A DNA stretch of 64,000 nt from Verrucomicrobiia bacterium (GTDB lineage: Bacteria > Verrucomicrobiota > Verrucomicrobiia > Palsa-1439), in the NCBI GenBank assembly GCA_035577545.1, contig DATLVI010000015.1, positions 1 through 64,000 on the forward strand, written 5' to 3'. Both the position numbers and the translations under genes were made by a program. The notes under the pieces were generated by a model. The model had not been told where the DNA came from. It saw nothing but the letters and a program-made list of their open reading frames with translations, and searched no databases. Of this stretch, positions 55,339 through 64,000 are shown in pieces; the stretch's first letter is position 1; each line of letters starts with the position of its first letter.

Positions 55339-57135
55339 TTGCGAAGCTTCAACCTGGTTGTTATCGGGGTTTTCCTGGCCGTCGGCTCGCTGTTCGCATC
55401 CGAAGTGAAGCTGAAGGACGGCACTGTTTATGATGACGTGAAGATTGTGGCGCGCGATGGCTACAGCATCCGAATCGCCATGCCGCAGGGCGAGGTCAAG
55501 CTGCCCCTCGCATCAATCGAAAGCATCGACGGCGTTGAAGTCGTCCCAACCGAACAGCCGACCCCGCAGAAACCGTCCCTGCCTCTCGGACCGGCGCCTT
55601 ACGTTCATCGCTGGAGAATGGATGTTTTTCTCGTGTTCCTCAGTGTGGCCACGATGGGGTGGATCGCAGCGCTGGTTTGGGTACAGCATGACGTGAAGGG
55701 AATGCCCGAGACGGTCCGCCGCGTCAACGCGAGCGTGCTTTTGCTCCCGTTCGCCGGGTTCCTGATGTATTTGGGGAAGCGTCGGCATCGTTTACGCGAT
55801 GGTGAGGCACCCCGGACACTTACCGGCCGCGTGGCCGGTTTGAAGTCGGACGAGGCCCCAAAGAAGCGGGGACTGTTTGGCGGGCGGACAAAGATCGCCG
55901 CGACGCTTGGGGCCAAGAAACAGCGTGTCGGGATGGAGTTTCTCGATGTGGATGGCAATCCGATTGCGATCCGCAAGGACATGCCGGAAATGACCGGCAT
56001 CGAGGCGGCGCGCGAGGTGTTGGAGGATGCCATCAGCGAGCGCGCCAGCGACATTCACATCGAGCCACAGGCCGACGGGTGCCGTGTCCGCTTCCGCATC
56101 GACGGCGCACTGCAGGAGCGGTTAACATTTACCAGGGCGGACGGGCTGCGTGTGGTCGCGGCGCTGAAGACCCTGGCGCAGATTGATGTGGCGGAGAAAC
56201 GGAGAGCGCAGGACGGCCGATTTCGCGTGCGCACGGGAGCGAGCGAGGTGGATTTCCGCGCGGCGACGACCAGTGCGATTCACGGCGAGAAGATGGTGCT
56301 GCGCATCCTGGACCGTAAGAGCGGGGTGTTGGGCCTCGGCGACCTCGGAATGCGCCCGGACATGATGGAGCGCTTCGACCGCGTGATTCACTCGCGTAAC
56401 GGCATTATCCTCGCGACCGGCCCGACCGGGTCGGGCAAGACATCGACGCTGTACGCGGCGCTGAGCCGGCTCGACCGAAAACGGTTGAACATCATGAGCA
56501 TCGAAGACCCTGTGGAGTACGAACTGGAGGGGGCGACGCAAATTCCGGTCAACGTGAAAGCGGGTGTCAGCTACGAAGCGGGGCTCCGTTCGATTCTGCG
56601 GCAGGATCCGGACGTGATTTTTGTGGGAGAGATGCGCGACGCGGAGGCGGCCAAGATCACGGTCCGCGCCGCGTTGACGGGACACCTGGTATTCAGCTCG
56701 CTACACGCGAAGAACGCGGTGGGGACGATCGCGCGTTTGGAAGAGATTGGCGTGGAGCGCTACCAGATTTCCTCGGCGCTGCTGCTGGTCGTGGCCCAGC
56801 GGCTGGTGCGTGTGTTGTGCAAGAAATGCAGCGTGGCATATCCGGCAACGGGACATGAATTGGATGAGATCGGTTTGGATTTCGAGCCGGGAAGCCCCCT
56901 TTATCGCGCGGTGGGTTGCGAGGCGTGCGATGAGACCGGCTATCGGGGCCGCACCGGTATTTTCGAGATGCTTGTACTGGACGAGGAGTTGCGCAAGGCG
57001 TTGAACGAGGGTGCCAACGAGCAGGTACTGACCAAGCTGGCTGCCGGGAAGGGCCTACGGTCCTACTACTGTGATGGCGCTGAAAAAATTTTGCTGGGCA
57101 TCACGTCGGTGGAGGAAGTGATGCAAGCGAGCTGA
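55339..57135 (+). CDS. GspE/PilB-type secretion ATPase with exported N-terminal extension
   Basis: 598 residues, probable TTG start with GGAGG upstream. The C-terminal 380 residues are a full type II/IV secretion ATPase: SERASDIHIEPQ, Walker A GPTGSGKTST at about 362, EDPVEYELEG, VGEMRDAEAAK and the zinc pairs CKKC and CEAC. Unusually, the N-terminus is a signal-like helix (1-20), a small SH3-like domain (SEVKLKDGTVYDDVKI, 21-80) and two membrane helices (about 92-112, 128-142). The same KLKDGT domain begins the exported gene at 57.7 kb. Operates as motor of a pilus or secretion system. Confidence 0.85.
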   Translation: MRSFNLVVIGVFLAVGSLFASEVKLKDGTVYDDVKIVARDGYSIRIAMPQGEVKLPLASIESIDGVEVVPTEQPTPQKPSLPLGPAPYVHRWRMDVFLVFLSVATMGWIAALVWVQHDVKGMPETVRRVNASVLLLPFAGFLMYLGKRRHRLRDGEAPRTLTGRVAGLKSDEAPKKRGLFGGRTKIAATLGAKKQRVGMEFLDVDGNPIAIRKDMPEMTGIEAAREVLEDAISERASDIHIEPQADGCRVRFRIDGALQERLTFTRADGLRVVAALKTLAQIDVAEKRRAQDGRFRVRTGASEVDFRAATTSAIHGEKMVLRILDRKSGVLGLGDLGMRPDMMERFDRVIHSRNGIILATGPTGSGKTSTLYAALSRLDRKRLNIMSIEDPVEYELEGATQIPVNVKAGVSYEAGLRSILRQDPDVIFVGEMRDAEAAKITVRAALTGHLVFSSLHAKNAVGTIARLEEIGVERYQISSALLLVVAQRLVRVLCKKCSVAYPATGHELDEIGLDFEPGSPLYRAVGCEACDETGYRGRTGIFEMLVLDEELRKALNEGANEQVLTKLAAGKGLRSYYCDGAEKILLGITSVEEVMQAS

Positions 57136-57137
57136 TT

Positions 57138-57713
57138 ATGGCGGAAACCATCCCACTGATCCTCAGCATTGGCGCGATGGCGTTAATCCTGACATTGGCA
57201 TGGGGGGGAGCGGTCGTATTCGGTGTGTTCTACGAATTGACCAGTGCCGTGCTGTTGTTCTTTGCGATGATGGTGACGCTGCGATACTGGTACGAGGCGA
57301 CGCGCTGGGTGGAATCGGTGATGCCGGGGGCGGGCGCCTATGGCGCATTCGGGGCGTATTGGGCGGTGTTTTTGGTGGGGTGCCTGCCGTTGATCCTGGT
57401 GCTCAATCGTCTCACGCAAGATGCGGTGCCGCGCTACCCGAAGATCCTCGATTGGGTCCTGGGATTCGTTTTTGGTTTCATCGCCGCCACGATCCTGGTT
57501 TGCTGCGTGATGACGAGCCTGTCGGTCGTTGTCCCCAAAATCTGGGAGCCGTATAATCGCGACGCCTTGACAGTGCCGTTTGATCGATACCCGATCGCGG
57601 TTTATCGGTACATCGAGGATGCGGTGGGAGTCAAAGCGAACGATCCGGGGCACACGCGGTTCCCCACCTTTGAAAAGAAGGACGGGGACGACTTTCAAAA
57701 ATACTGGCAATGA
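57138..57713 (+). CDS. CvpA-family membrane protein
   Basis: 191 residues, about five membrane helices, including GGAVVFGVFYELTSAVLLFF and LDWVLGFVFGFIAATILVCC, matching the CvpA/colicin V production family, whose role is unclear. Two bases separate it from the GspE-like gene, indicating coupling. Confidence 0.75.
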   Translation: MAETIPLILSIGAMALILTLAWGGAVVFGVFYELTSAVLLFFAMMVTLRYWYEATRWVESVMPGAGAYGAFGAYWAVFLVGCLPLILVLNRLTQDAVPRYPKILDWVLGFVFGFIAATILVCCVMTSLSVVVPKIWEPYNRDALTVPFDRYPIAVYRYIEDAVGVKANDPGHTRFPTFEKKDGDDFQKYWQ

Positions 57714-57737
57714 AGGTTGGTCGCAAGCTCCCGCAGT

Positions 57738-58859
57738 TCAATCCTTGATCAGGAACCGGGAGATAAAGAAAAGAATCGCGACGACGATGATCGCCATCGC
57801 CACCCAGTTGTTCTTTGCCCAGGCAACGAGGCCCCCGAGCACTTCGGGCGACTCCGCGGCGGGTGGCGGCGCGGGCGATGGCGCGGGTGGAGCCCTGGAT
57901 GCCTCGACGGTATTCGTCGGGGTCGTTAGCTCGGGTGGGTGCGCTTTCAGCGTTGTGAGCCTCTGTTTTACGGCATCGCGTTGACTCACGGCGAAATCAA
58001 ATTGGTTCTGGGCGGCATTGAGTTCACTGCGGGCCTGATCAACGGCGATGTGGGCCTGGGTGGTTGACAGCGAGTTGCGATCCGTGGCCTGCGCCAGCGT
58101 TGCCTCGGCCGAGCGCAGTGCCTGACGAGCCCGATCCACCCGATCCCGAGCAGACGAGACCTCACCCACCAATTGCCGTTGTTGACGGTCGAGCGAATTC
58201 GTGGCCGATTGATAAGCGGACACCAGTAACGGTCGTGCCGCCGAAGCCAGCTCCGGCTGTCTTTCCATGCGAACGACGAACTGGAGCCGTTGGACAGCCG
58301 TCTCGAATCGGCGTTGGGCCATGAGTTCGCGGGATTCTTGCAGCAACTGCTGGCCCCACGCGCGCTCCATCTGCGGCGCAACCTCCGCGGCAGGCGACCA
58401 TCGGCCACGAAACTTGACGTTTCCGGCGGCCACCAGATCGCGCTCCGCCTTCCACCCAACGATGCGCTCGGTCACGTTCGACGCGTAGGGCGAGTTCGGG
58501 TGTTCCTTCAGGAACGCGCCGAAGACGTCGCTGATGACCTGGTCGTAGTACTCAACCCTGTAGCTGTCGCTCGGGCTAAGTTGATACTTCTGCAGGTTTT
58601 CGTAGTCACGCGCTATCTGATGCTCGGCCCGTTGCTCGGGCGTCCAGCGGATGACCGCGGCAATGTCCGCCCTGTCGACGCGGCGTGTTTGCGTGATCGT
58701 CCCGCCGGCGAACTCCAGCAGGATCGAAAGCGACGAAGCGTCCTCGGACACGATCTCACCCTCGAGCGCCGTGCCGTCCTTGAGTTTGACGGTGTCGGCC
58801 CGGGCGTAAAGTCCGGCCAGCAACCACACGGCCAATATCAAGCAGTAGCAGGTCCGCAT
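57738..58859 (-). CDS. Exported coiled-coil protein with membrane tail
   Basis: 373 residues. Signal peptide (LILAVWLLAGLYARA), then a SH3-like domain DTVKLKDGTALEGEIVSEDA related to that in the GspE-like protein. Residues 85-210 are helical and TPR-like (FGAFLKEHPNSPYASNV), 220-310 coiled coil (RDRVDRARQALRSAEATLAQ), then a Pro-rich stretch and a C-terminal helix (NNWVAMAIIVVAILFFISRF). Unknown function, probably envelope. Last in a run with folB and the HAD gene. Confidence 0.7.
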   Translation of the reverse strand: MRTCYCLILAVWLLAGLYARADTVKLKDGTALEGEIVSEDASSLSILLEFAGGTITQTRRVDRADIAAVIRWTPEQRAEHQIARDYENLQKYQLSPSDSYRVEYYDQVISDVFGAFLKEHPNSPYASNVTERIVGWKAERDLVAAGNVKFRGRWSPAAEVAPQMERAWGQQLLQESRELMAQRRFETAVQRLQFVVRMERQPELASAARPLLVSAYQSATNSLDRQQRQLVGEVSSARDRVDRARQALRSAEATLAQATDRNSLSTTQAHIAVDQARSELNAAQNQFDFAVSQRDAVKQRLTTLKAHPPELTTPTNTVEASRAPPAPSPAPPPAAESPEVLGGLVAWAKNNWVAMAIIVVAILFFISRFLIKD

Positions 58860-58866
58860 TGAGTCC

Positions 58867-59214
58867 TCATTGGGCGCGACGAATCTGGATCGAGACGTAC
58901 TGGCTGCGCGGGATGCTGAACTTTTTCACCTCGACCGTCACCGCATCGGCCATCTGGCGGGCGAGAATTGCCCCGGCGATTTCATGGGCGACCGCCTCGA
59001 CCAATTTGCGCGGCCGTTCCGTGACCAACTGGCGGACCAGGTCCGCGACGATATCGTAGCGGCTCGTAGCGGCTTCGGCATCCTGACGCCCCGCTTCTGT
59101 GAGGTCGCGTTCCATCTCCACCGTGATGAGCAATCTCTGGGCCTGTGCGCGCTCGGATTCCGTGACGCCGATGTGCGCGTCCACCTCGAGATCCTTGATG
59201 ACGATCTTATCCAC
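58867..59214 (-). CDS. folB: Dihydroneopterin aldolase
   Basis: 115 residues from a GTG at 59214 (VDKIVIKDLEVDAHIGVTES), which aligns to the usual FolB start; a longer in-frame start adds an unlike tail. YDIVADLVRQLVTERPRKLV and the Glu in VEAVAHEI match FolB. It makes 6-hydroxymethyl-dihydropterin for folate. Overlaps the HAD gene by eight bases. Confidence 0.88.
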   Translation of the reverse strand: MDKIVIKDLEVDAHIGVTESERAQAQRLLITVEMERDLTEAGRQDAEAATSRYDIVADLVRQLVTERPRKLVEAVAHEIAGAILARQMADAVTVEVKKFSIPRSQYVSIQIRRAQ

Positions 59215-59848
59215 GCACGACCTCGGGCTTGGCGAGGAATTGTTGCAACTCACCGAGATGCTCACAGATGAGGTCGGGTCCCATCGCGCGCAGTTTCTCG
59301 AGGGAATTGTAGCCCGTCAACACCGCGCAGGTGTGGATGCCGCCCGCCTGACCGGCCTCGATATCGTGTTCCATGTCGCCGACAAACATCGTCTCGTCGC
59401 GGTCGAGGTGGTTCTCGTCGAGGATGTGGTGGATCGTCGATGTCTTGTCGACAATGCCAATGTATGGCTTGGTAATGAAAGATTTGATACCGAAAAGATC
59501 CCCCAACGTTTCGTAGGTGTGGGGATCGACCGTGCTGGCGATGTACACGCCCATGCGCCGTTCCTTGCAGAAGCGCAAAAACTCCTGCGTGTGCGGCAGG
59601 ACGGTGATGGCGGCGTGGTGTTTTGGATATTCTGCCAGAAAAATCTCTTCCAGTTTCGCCTGCGGTATGTGGGAGACGCGCGTCTCGTAGAACTTGCGAA
59701 CCGGCAGGCAAAACTCCGCGCGGAACTGCGGCAGGGACATCGCCGGCAAACCACAGAACGCGAGCACGTGGTTCGTGGTCCTCACCACCGGCAGCAAATC
59801 ATCGACGAGCGTGCCGGACCAATCGAGAATGACGTTACGAATGACCAC
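59207..59848 (-). CDS. HAD-superfamily hydrolase with DxSGT motif
   Basis: 213 residues. Motif I is DWSGTLVDD (Asp9, Ser11), so the second acidic residue of the usual DxDGT is replaced, as in phosphonatase-like DxAGT enzymes. Motif II is in YIAST, the motif III Lys in FITKPYIG, motif IV GDMEHDIEAGQ. A C1 helical cap fills residues 16-80. Substrate unknown; phosphoglycolate or phosphonate type possible. Coupled to folB. Confidence 0.82.
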   Translation of the reverse strand: MVIRNVILDWSGTLVDDLLPVVRTTNHVLAFCGLPAMSLPQFRAEFCLPVRKFYETRVSHIPQAKLEEIFLAEYPKHHAAITVLPHTQEFLRFCKERRMGVYIASTVDPHTYETLGDLFGIKSFITKPYIGIVDKTSTIHHILDENHLDRDETMFVGDMEHDIEAGQAGGIHTCAVLTGYNSLEKLRAMGPDLICEHLGELQQFLAKPEVVRG

Positions 59849-59938
59849 CCGGCGAGGGTATCACAAACACCTTGGTTGAGGGATAGGAAAAGACAGGGGC
59901 ACGGCCTGTCCGTTCGCGGTAGCACGACCATCTCTCGC

Positions 59939-60268
59939 CTAGGGTTTGCGGCGGGTGCCGCGGACGCGCTTGGCGAGGCGGTCCGTTTTGCGTTTGCGCA
60001 GGCGGCGCTCGATTTTTCCCGCGACTACTTCAAGCGCGCCGATGACATCGGCGCTGGATTCCTCCGCGCTGAGGTCGGCGCCGGGAATTTCGACGAGCAC
60101 GCGGACGGTGAATTGACGCGGCGAGGGGTGGGCGCTGACTTTGCGCAGCCGCACGCGCGCGCGTACCGCGCGGGGCGCGTAAAGTTCGACCCGCCCGATT
60201 TTTTCATCGATGGCATCCTTGATGACTTCCGAGAGTGTGACACCGTCGGCTTGGACCAGAATATCCAT
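59939..60268 (-). CDS. hpf: Ribosome hibernation-promoting factor-like protein
   Basis: 109 residues, size and pattern of short HPF/YfiA: MDILVQADGVTLSEVIKDAI, then ADVIGALEVVAGKIERRLRK with the basic end KRKTDRLAKRVRGTRRKP. Expected to bind 30S and promote 70S dimer or inactivation in stationary phase. Confidence 0.85.
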   Translation of the reverse strand: MDILVQADGVTLSEVIKDAIDEKIGRVELYAPRAVRARVRLRKVSAHPSPRQFTVRVLVEIPGADLSAEESSADVIGALEVVAGKIERRLRKRKTDRLAKRVRGTRRKP

Positions 60269-60365
60269 GGTCGGTCTCCTTGCTTGATAACGGAACTTGC
60301 CTACTCAAAACTTAGCACGGAACACACAATAGACAACCGATGGAACACGAAGACTCAATAAATTT

Positions 60366-61415
60366 TCAATAGGGGCTCTCGGTGTCCTCTGCTGGCCGCA
60401 CTTTGCCCGCGTAGTGGCGGTGGATAAAGAGGGAGTAACCGATGGACAGCACCAAGGCGACGGGCCACCAGACGAGCGCGATGGCCAGGCCGTGTCCCGT
60501 GGCGGCGCCTTCATACGCGGTGAGGGAGTTTTCTGGCGCGAGCGTGGAGTGGAGCATGACGGGAAAAACGCTGGCGGCCCCGGCGATCATCAGGCCGGCC
60601 AGGAACGCGCAGGAACCCATGACAGCACTCTTTTCCAGGCGGTTGCGGAGGCCGATGAATACCGCCAGCAGGCCGCCGAGAACGGCGGCCACGCCGAGCC
60701 AGGCGAATGGTTGGCGCAGCATTCCCGGAAACAGATCCGGTCGCACATATCCTGACTCCACCGTAATCACGACGAGCAGCACCAGGACAATATCCCAAAG
60801 GAGCTTTGCGAGCCGTTCGGCGCGGTCGTGGACTGGGCCGGTAGTTTTCAATACCAAAGCGACCGCACCGTGGGCCGCGAGTGTGACCAGGGTGAAGACC
60901 GCGACCGAGACCGTGTACCAATCCAGGATGCCGACGTGACCGCGCACGCCGAAATGGGTGAAGAAGCTGAGGGTGAACCGACCACGGACGTCCAGCGGAA
61001 CGCCCCGCACGACGTTGCCGAGCGCGGCGCCGATGAGGATGGCGAGCAGGATGTTTGAGGCCACGAAAGAGAAATGCCAGCCGGTGCGCCACAGTGGATC
61101 GTCGATGTGGCCGCTGACTTCATGGGACACACCACGCAGCACGAGCGACCAGAGCAAAAGGAAAAACGCCAGGTAGAATCCCGCAAAGGCGGAAGCCAGG
61201 ACCGAGGGAAAGGCGACGAAGAGCGTCCCGCCGAAGCTGACGAGCCAGACTTCGTGCCAGCTCCAGAGCGGGCCGATGGCGCGAAGGACCAATCTTCGTT
61301 CCGCGTCGGTCTTGCCGACGGCGTATTGCAGGGTTCCCGCGCCGATGGCGAAGCCGTCGAGGATGATGAACATCACGAGCATGAACGACAGGATGGCGTA
61401 CCAGGTTTCAACCAT
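60366..61415 (-). CDS. cydB: Cytochrome bd ubiquinol oxidase subunit II
   Basis: 349 residues from the ATG at 61415 (MVETWYAILSFMLVMFIILDG), the conserved start of CydB. Nine or so membrane helices; LRAIGPLWSWHEVWLVSFGG is the family block. It overlaps the cydA stop by eight bases. The C-terminal end is soluble (GKVRPAEDTESPY). Confidence 0.93.
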   Translation of the reverse strand: MVETWYAILSFMLVMFIILDGFAIGAGTLQYAVGKTDAERRLVLRAIGPLWSWHEVWLVSFGGTLFVAFPSVLASAFAGFYLAFFLLLWSLVLRGVSHEVSGHIDDPLWRTGWHFSFVASNILLAILIGAALGNVVRGVPLDVRGRFTLSFFTHFGVRGHVGILDWYTVSVAVFTLVTLAAHGAVALVLKTTGPVHDRAERLAKLLWDIVLVLLVVITVESGYVRPDLFPGMLRQPFAWLGVAAVLGGLLAVFIGLRNRLEKSAVMGSCAFLAGLMIAGAASVFPVMLHSTLAPENSLTAYEGAATGHGLAIALVWWPVALVLSIGYSLFIHRHYAGKVRPAEDTESPY

Positions 61416-62763
61416 GGGCGGCTCCCCGTTTGGTGGTGGACGAAGCGGGCTGCGGGCCGTGGAGAATTTCGCGGCCGACCATGAACAGGTAGAGCACGCC
61501 CAGCACGAAATAAAGACCCACGAAACCGATGAGAGTGAACAACACGTCGCCGCCACTGACCACTTCGCTGCTTCCTTGAGCGGTGCGGAGAAGTCCATAG
61601 ACGAGCCACGGTTGGCGACCGAGTTCCGCCACCATCCAGCCGGCGGAGGTGGCGATGAACGGGAATGGGAATGCCAGCATCAGCAACCAAAGTAATGCGG
61701 GCGTTTTTTCCAGTCGGCCGCGCATGAGTTGGAAGCAGGCGCAAGCCATGAGCGCGATAAAGATCGTGCCGAGGCCCACCATAATATGGAAGGCGTAATA
61801 GAGCAGTTCGATATTGGTCGGCCAGGTGTCTTCGGGGAATTCATCCAGGCCGTGGACGTTTGCGTAGACACTGCCGTAGGCCAGGAAGCTGAGCGCGCCG
61901 GGGATGCGAATTGGATTATCGAGTCGGCGCTCCTTCATGTTCGGCTGACCGATCATGTTGACTTCGGCCATGGGGCCGCTGTGGAAGCGGCCTTCCATTG
62001 CGGCCAGCGCGACGGGTTGGTACTGGGCGACTTTCTTCGCATGCATATCGCCAGTAGGAAATGCCACGAGTACGGACGCGACCAAGCCGACGATGGTGCC
62101 TGTCTTGAGAAAGAGCGAGGCTTGGGCGGAGTGCCGGTTACGCAAGGCGTAAAGCGCGCCGACGGCGGCCACCACGAATGATCCCGTTACGACCGCGGCG
62201 GTTTGGTTGTGGAGGAAGACGACCAGGGCCCAGGGATTAAGCAAATACGCCTGGAGATCCGCGAGCCGCAAGGTGCCATCAGCGGCCAGCGCGTAACCGA
62301 CGGGGTGCTGCATAAAAGCATTCGTGACAAGGATGAAGTAGCCCGAGAGCCAACTACCAACGGCCACGCCCAGGGTGGCGAGGAAATGATTGCGCGGGCC
62401 CAGTCGTTTCTCGCCCCAAACCATGGCCCCGACCATTGCGCTCTCGAGAAAGAAGGCGAACATGCCTTCCATGGCGAGCGTTTGGCCGATGATGTTGCCG
62501 GAGTAGCGGGAAAAATTCGCCCAGTTGGTGCCGAACTGGAATTCCATCGGGATGCCCGTGACCACGCCGACGGTGAAGTTGATGCCGAAGATGCGCGCCC
62601 AGAACCGGACGGCGTTCCCATAACGTTCGTCGCCAGTGCGGAGGTGGCGCCACTTCCAGTAAACGAGGATCCACGCCAACCCCATGGTGAGTTGCGGAAA
62701 GAGATAATGATAGGTGATGGTGAAGGCGAACTGCAGTCGATGCCAAAGCAGGGCGTCGTCCAT
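61408..62763 (-). CDS. cydA: Cytochrome bd ubiquinol oxidase subunit I
   Basis: 451 residues. Heme ligand His19 in FAFTITYHYLFPQLTMG, another His in VGVVTGIPMEFQFGTNW context, and the quinol-loop region. It reduces O2 at high affinity, indicating growth at low oxygen. The Q-loop is short (GRFHSGPMAEVNMIG), of the type found in many non-enterobacterial oxidases. No cydX-like peptide noticed. Confidence 0.94.
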   Translation of the reverse strand: MDDALLWHRLQFAFTITYHYLFPQLTMGLAWILVYWKWRHLRTGDERYGNAVRFWARIFGINFTVGVVTGIPMEFQFGTNWANFSRYSGNIIGQTLAMEGMFAFFLESAMVGAMVWGEKRLGPRNHFLATLGVAVGSWLSGYFILVTNAFMQHPVGYALAADGTLRLADLQAYLLNPWALVVFLHNQTAAVVTGSFVVAAVGALYALRNRHSAQASLFLKTGTIVGLVASVLVAFPTGDMHAKKVAQYQPVALAAMEGRFHSGPMAEVNMIGQPNMKERRLDNPIRIPGALSFLAYGSVYANVHGLDEFPEDTWPTNIELLYYAFHIMVGLGTIFIALMACACFQLMRGRLEKTPALLWLLMLAFPFPFIATSAGWMVAELGRQPWLVYGLLRTAQGSSEVVSGGDVLFTLIGFVGLYFVLGVLYLFMVGREILHGPQPASSTTKRGAAHG

Positions 62764-62847
62764 CCCCTGATGCTAGTCCTCCGCGCGGGATGACACCAGA
62801 ACTTCTTGCGGCGATGATATGCACAGAAGAACCAAGGAGCCTCCAGC

Positions 62848-63187
62848 ATATCGTTAATCGATAATTTTGCTGGACGTGGTGTCGCGGGAGAGGTATAGTC
62901 GACACTGTCGGGAAAGGTATCCGCCGTCGCCCGAGGCTATGGCGCGACGAGGAAGGCAAAAGGTCGAAGTAAAATGAACGGAAAATGCCAGAAGACGAAG
63001 AGCAATGGCGAGAGCCTATGGTCGTTAATGCTATCTTTGGGGAGGGAGAAAGGGGGTATATACGTTTCTGCGAAACGAACCCAATTTTTTTGGCGAGGCA
63101 AAATGGTGTTAAGTAATTGTGGGGCAATTGGAAGTGACGCAAAAATTTGGCTAAATAATTTGGGTTCGTTTTGGAAAACGAACCCAA
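62848..63187 (+). repeat. Promoter-headed dispersed repeat, copy D
   Basis: Head ATATCGTTAATCGATAATTT, TGGACG at 62871-62876, 17 bases, TATAGT at 62894-62899. Middle CGCCCGAGGCTATGGCGCGA at 62928. Tail CGTTTCTGCGAAACGAACCC at 63064, followed by a T-run. AAACGAACCCAA at 63073 is mirrored at 63160-63171 (99-base span). A second near-perfect hairpin, 13-bp arms 63160-63172 and 63175-63187, ends the unit. The rest of the 62764-63455 spacer shows no gene. Confidence 0.7.
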
Positions 63188-63455
63188 TTTGGGGGGTGTT
63201 TTGAGGCGCTTTGAGGGCATTTCTCCAGGTTTAGCCCGCCTTTTTGATGCTCGATCCGGGTTGCTCGTTGGTTTGATGCTATTAAATTCGACAGGCGAGA
63301 TCCTCCGTCGCGAGGACGCTGTGGAGGGCAGGCTGCCTGTTCAACACGGAACACACGAAGGAGAACTGTGACGACGAACGTTCGCTTGTCGCGGGGAGGA
63401 CGCGGGAGTAGGGTGGGCATCGACTGTTGGGCGTGCTGATCATCGGAGGAGAATC

Positions 63456-64000
63456 ATGAAACTGCAGACCTTGGTGAAACTCGGTGTAGGGTTGCTGGCG
63501 GTCGTGGGGGCGTTGGTTCTGATGGTGGCGGTCGTCGGTGCGGTGTGCGCGCTTGGGGCCAAGCGTCCGGTTCCCTCGAAGGTGATCCTCGAAGCTGATT
63601 TTGAGAAGGGCCTGGTCGAGTACGTCCCCGATGATGCGGTGGCGAAAATCGTGTCGGGGAGCAGGGCGCCAACGGTGCTGGGCGTGATCGAGGCGTTGGA
63701 GCGGGCCACGACGGATGATCGGGTGGTCGGCTTGATTGCGCGCGTGGGTGAAGCCGGTTATTCCGCCGCGCAAATCCAGGAAATCCGCGATGCCATTATT
63801 GCGTTTCGCGGCAAGGGCAAACCGGCCATCGCTTATGCGGAGACCTTCGGCGAGGGCACCAAGGGAAACACTTCGTATTACCTCGCGACGGCGTTCGATG
63901 AGATTTACCTGCAGCCGTCGGGCGACGTTGGCCTAGCGGGATTGATGGCGGAGACGCCGTTCATCCGCGGGACGCTCGACAAACTTGGGTTCGTTCCGCG
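63456..64000 (+). CDS. sppA: Signal peptide peptidase SppA-like S49 protease (3' partial)
   Basis: 181 residues visible; runs off the window. GGAGGA five bases before the ATG. A membrane helix at about 9-33 (LGVGLLAVVGALVLMVAVVG), then the SppA N-terminal repeat: SKVILEADFEKGLVEYVPDD, TVLGVIEALERATTDDRVVG, IQEIRDAIIAFRGKGKPAIA and LATAFDEIYLQPSGDVGLAG. Pattern fits the long (67-kDa type) SppA, in which this N-terminal half carries the general-base Lys. The catalytic Ser would lie beyond the edge. Confidence 0.85.
   Translation, partial: MKLQTLVKLGVGLLAVVGALVLMVAVVGAVCALGAKRPVPSKVILEADFEKGLVEYVPDDAVAKIVSGSRAPTVLGVIEALERATTDDRVVGLIARVGEAGYSAAQIQEIRDAIIAFRGKGKPAIAYAETFGEGTKGNTSYYLATAFDEIYLQPSGDVGLAGLMAETPFIRGTLDKLGFVP

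Noticed and set aside
62974-63371. Small frames in the spacer before sppA with AKRTQ/KTNPIW/NEPNLG peptides
   Set aside because: They are the three-frame translation of the AAACGAACCCAATT repeat; such peptides are recurrent spurious products of intergenic repeats in related genomes.

Overview
The window is 64 kb of bacterial chromosome, GC-rich by eye (around 60 percent), with about 58 protein genes, two of them cut by the window edges, one tRNA and several broken genes. The gene content suggests Verrucomicrobiota or a relative in the PVC group (inference): a PEP-CTERM exported protein, a lone type IV pilin-like protein, RCC1 and kelch secreted proteins with similar C-terminal tails, many secreted glycosidase-like proteins, an RHS toxin, and intergenic repeats encoding spurious KTNP/NEPN-like peptides. 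No rRNA, CRISPR array, intact insertion sequence or prophage was seen.

Layout. 0-7.2 kb is accessory: the end of an RHS/Hint polymorphic toxin with an HNH-like tip and a probable immunity gene, a MORN-repeat protein, an orphan antitoxin followed by the last 20 codons of a RelE-type toxin, and a large SPFH/flotillin protein. 7.2-17.6 kb is mostly minus-strand housekeeping: UVR-motif protein, universal stress protein, TauE exporter, PolX, BON protein, inorganic pyrophosphatase, SixA, LeuC and RmuC, with a phosphatase and a lipoate-ligase-like gene on the plus strand. 17.6-27.6 kb is one potassium-uptake block: kdpABC, a stress protein, a membrane Ser/Thr kinase, a small membrane protein, then kdpD and kdpE.

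27.6-45.5 kb is rich in secreted and surface proteins (pilin, RCC1 protein, GH79-like and GH36-like glycosidases, outer-membrane protein, kelch protein) with decayed gene fragments. At 34.3-36.9 kb is the most unusual locus: two tandem short peptides with a shared leader, and a protein joining a PqqD-like domain, an M50 protease and an HlyD-type adaptor. It looks like a small peptide maturation/export system. A ParA ATPase, tRNA-Arg(CCG) and a GT39-like membrane protein follow.

45.6-64 kb is largely core: RNase PH, thioredoxin, ABC-F ATPase, RF3, NAD-type isocitrate dehydrogenase, LeuD, a GspE ATPase with an extra exported N-terminus, CvpA, FolB, a HAD hydrolase, HPF, cytochrome bd oxidase (cydAB) and the start of an SppA-type peptidase. 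Four intergenic regions (6.9, 37.5, 52.9 and 62.9 kb) carry one dispersed repeat family with a conserved promoter-like head and a GAAACGAACC tail.
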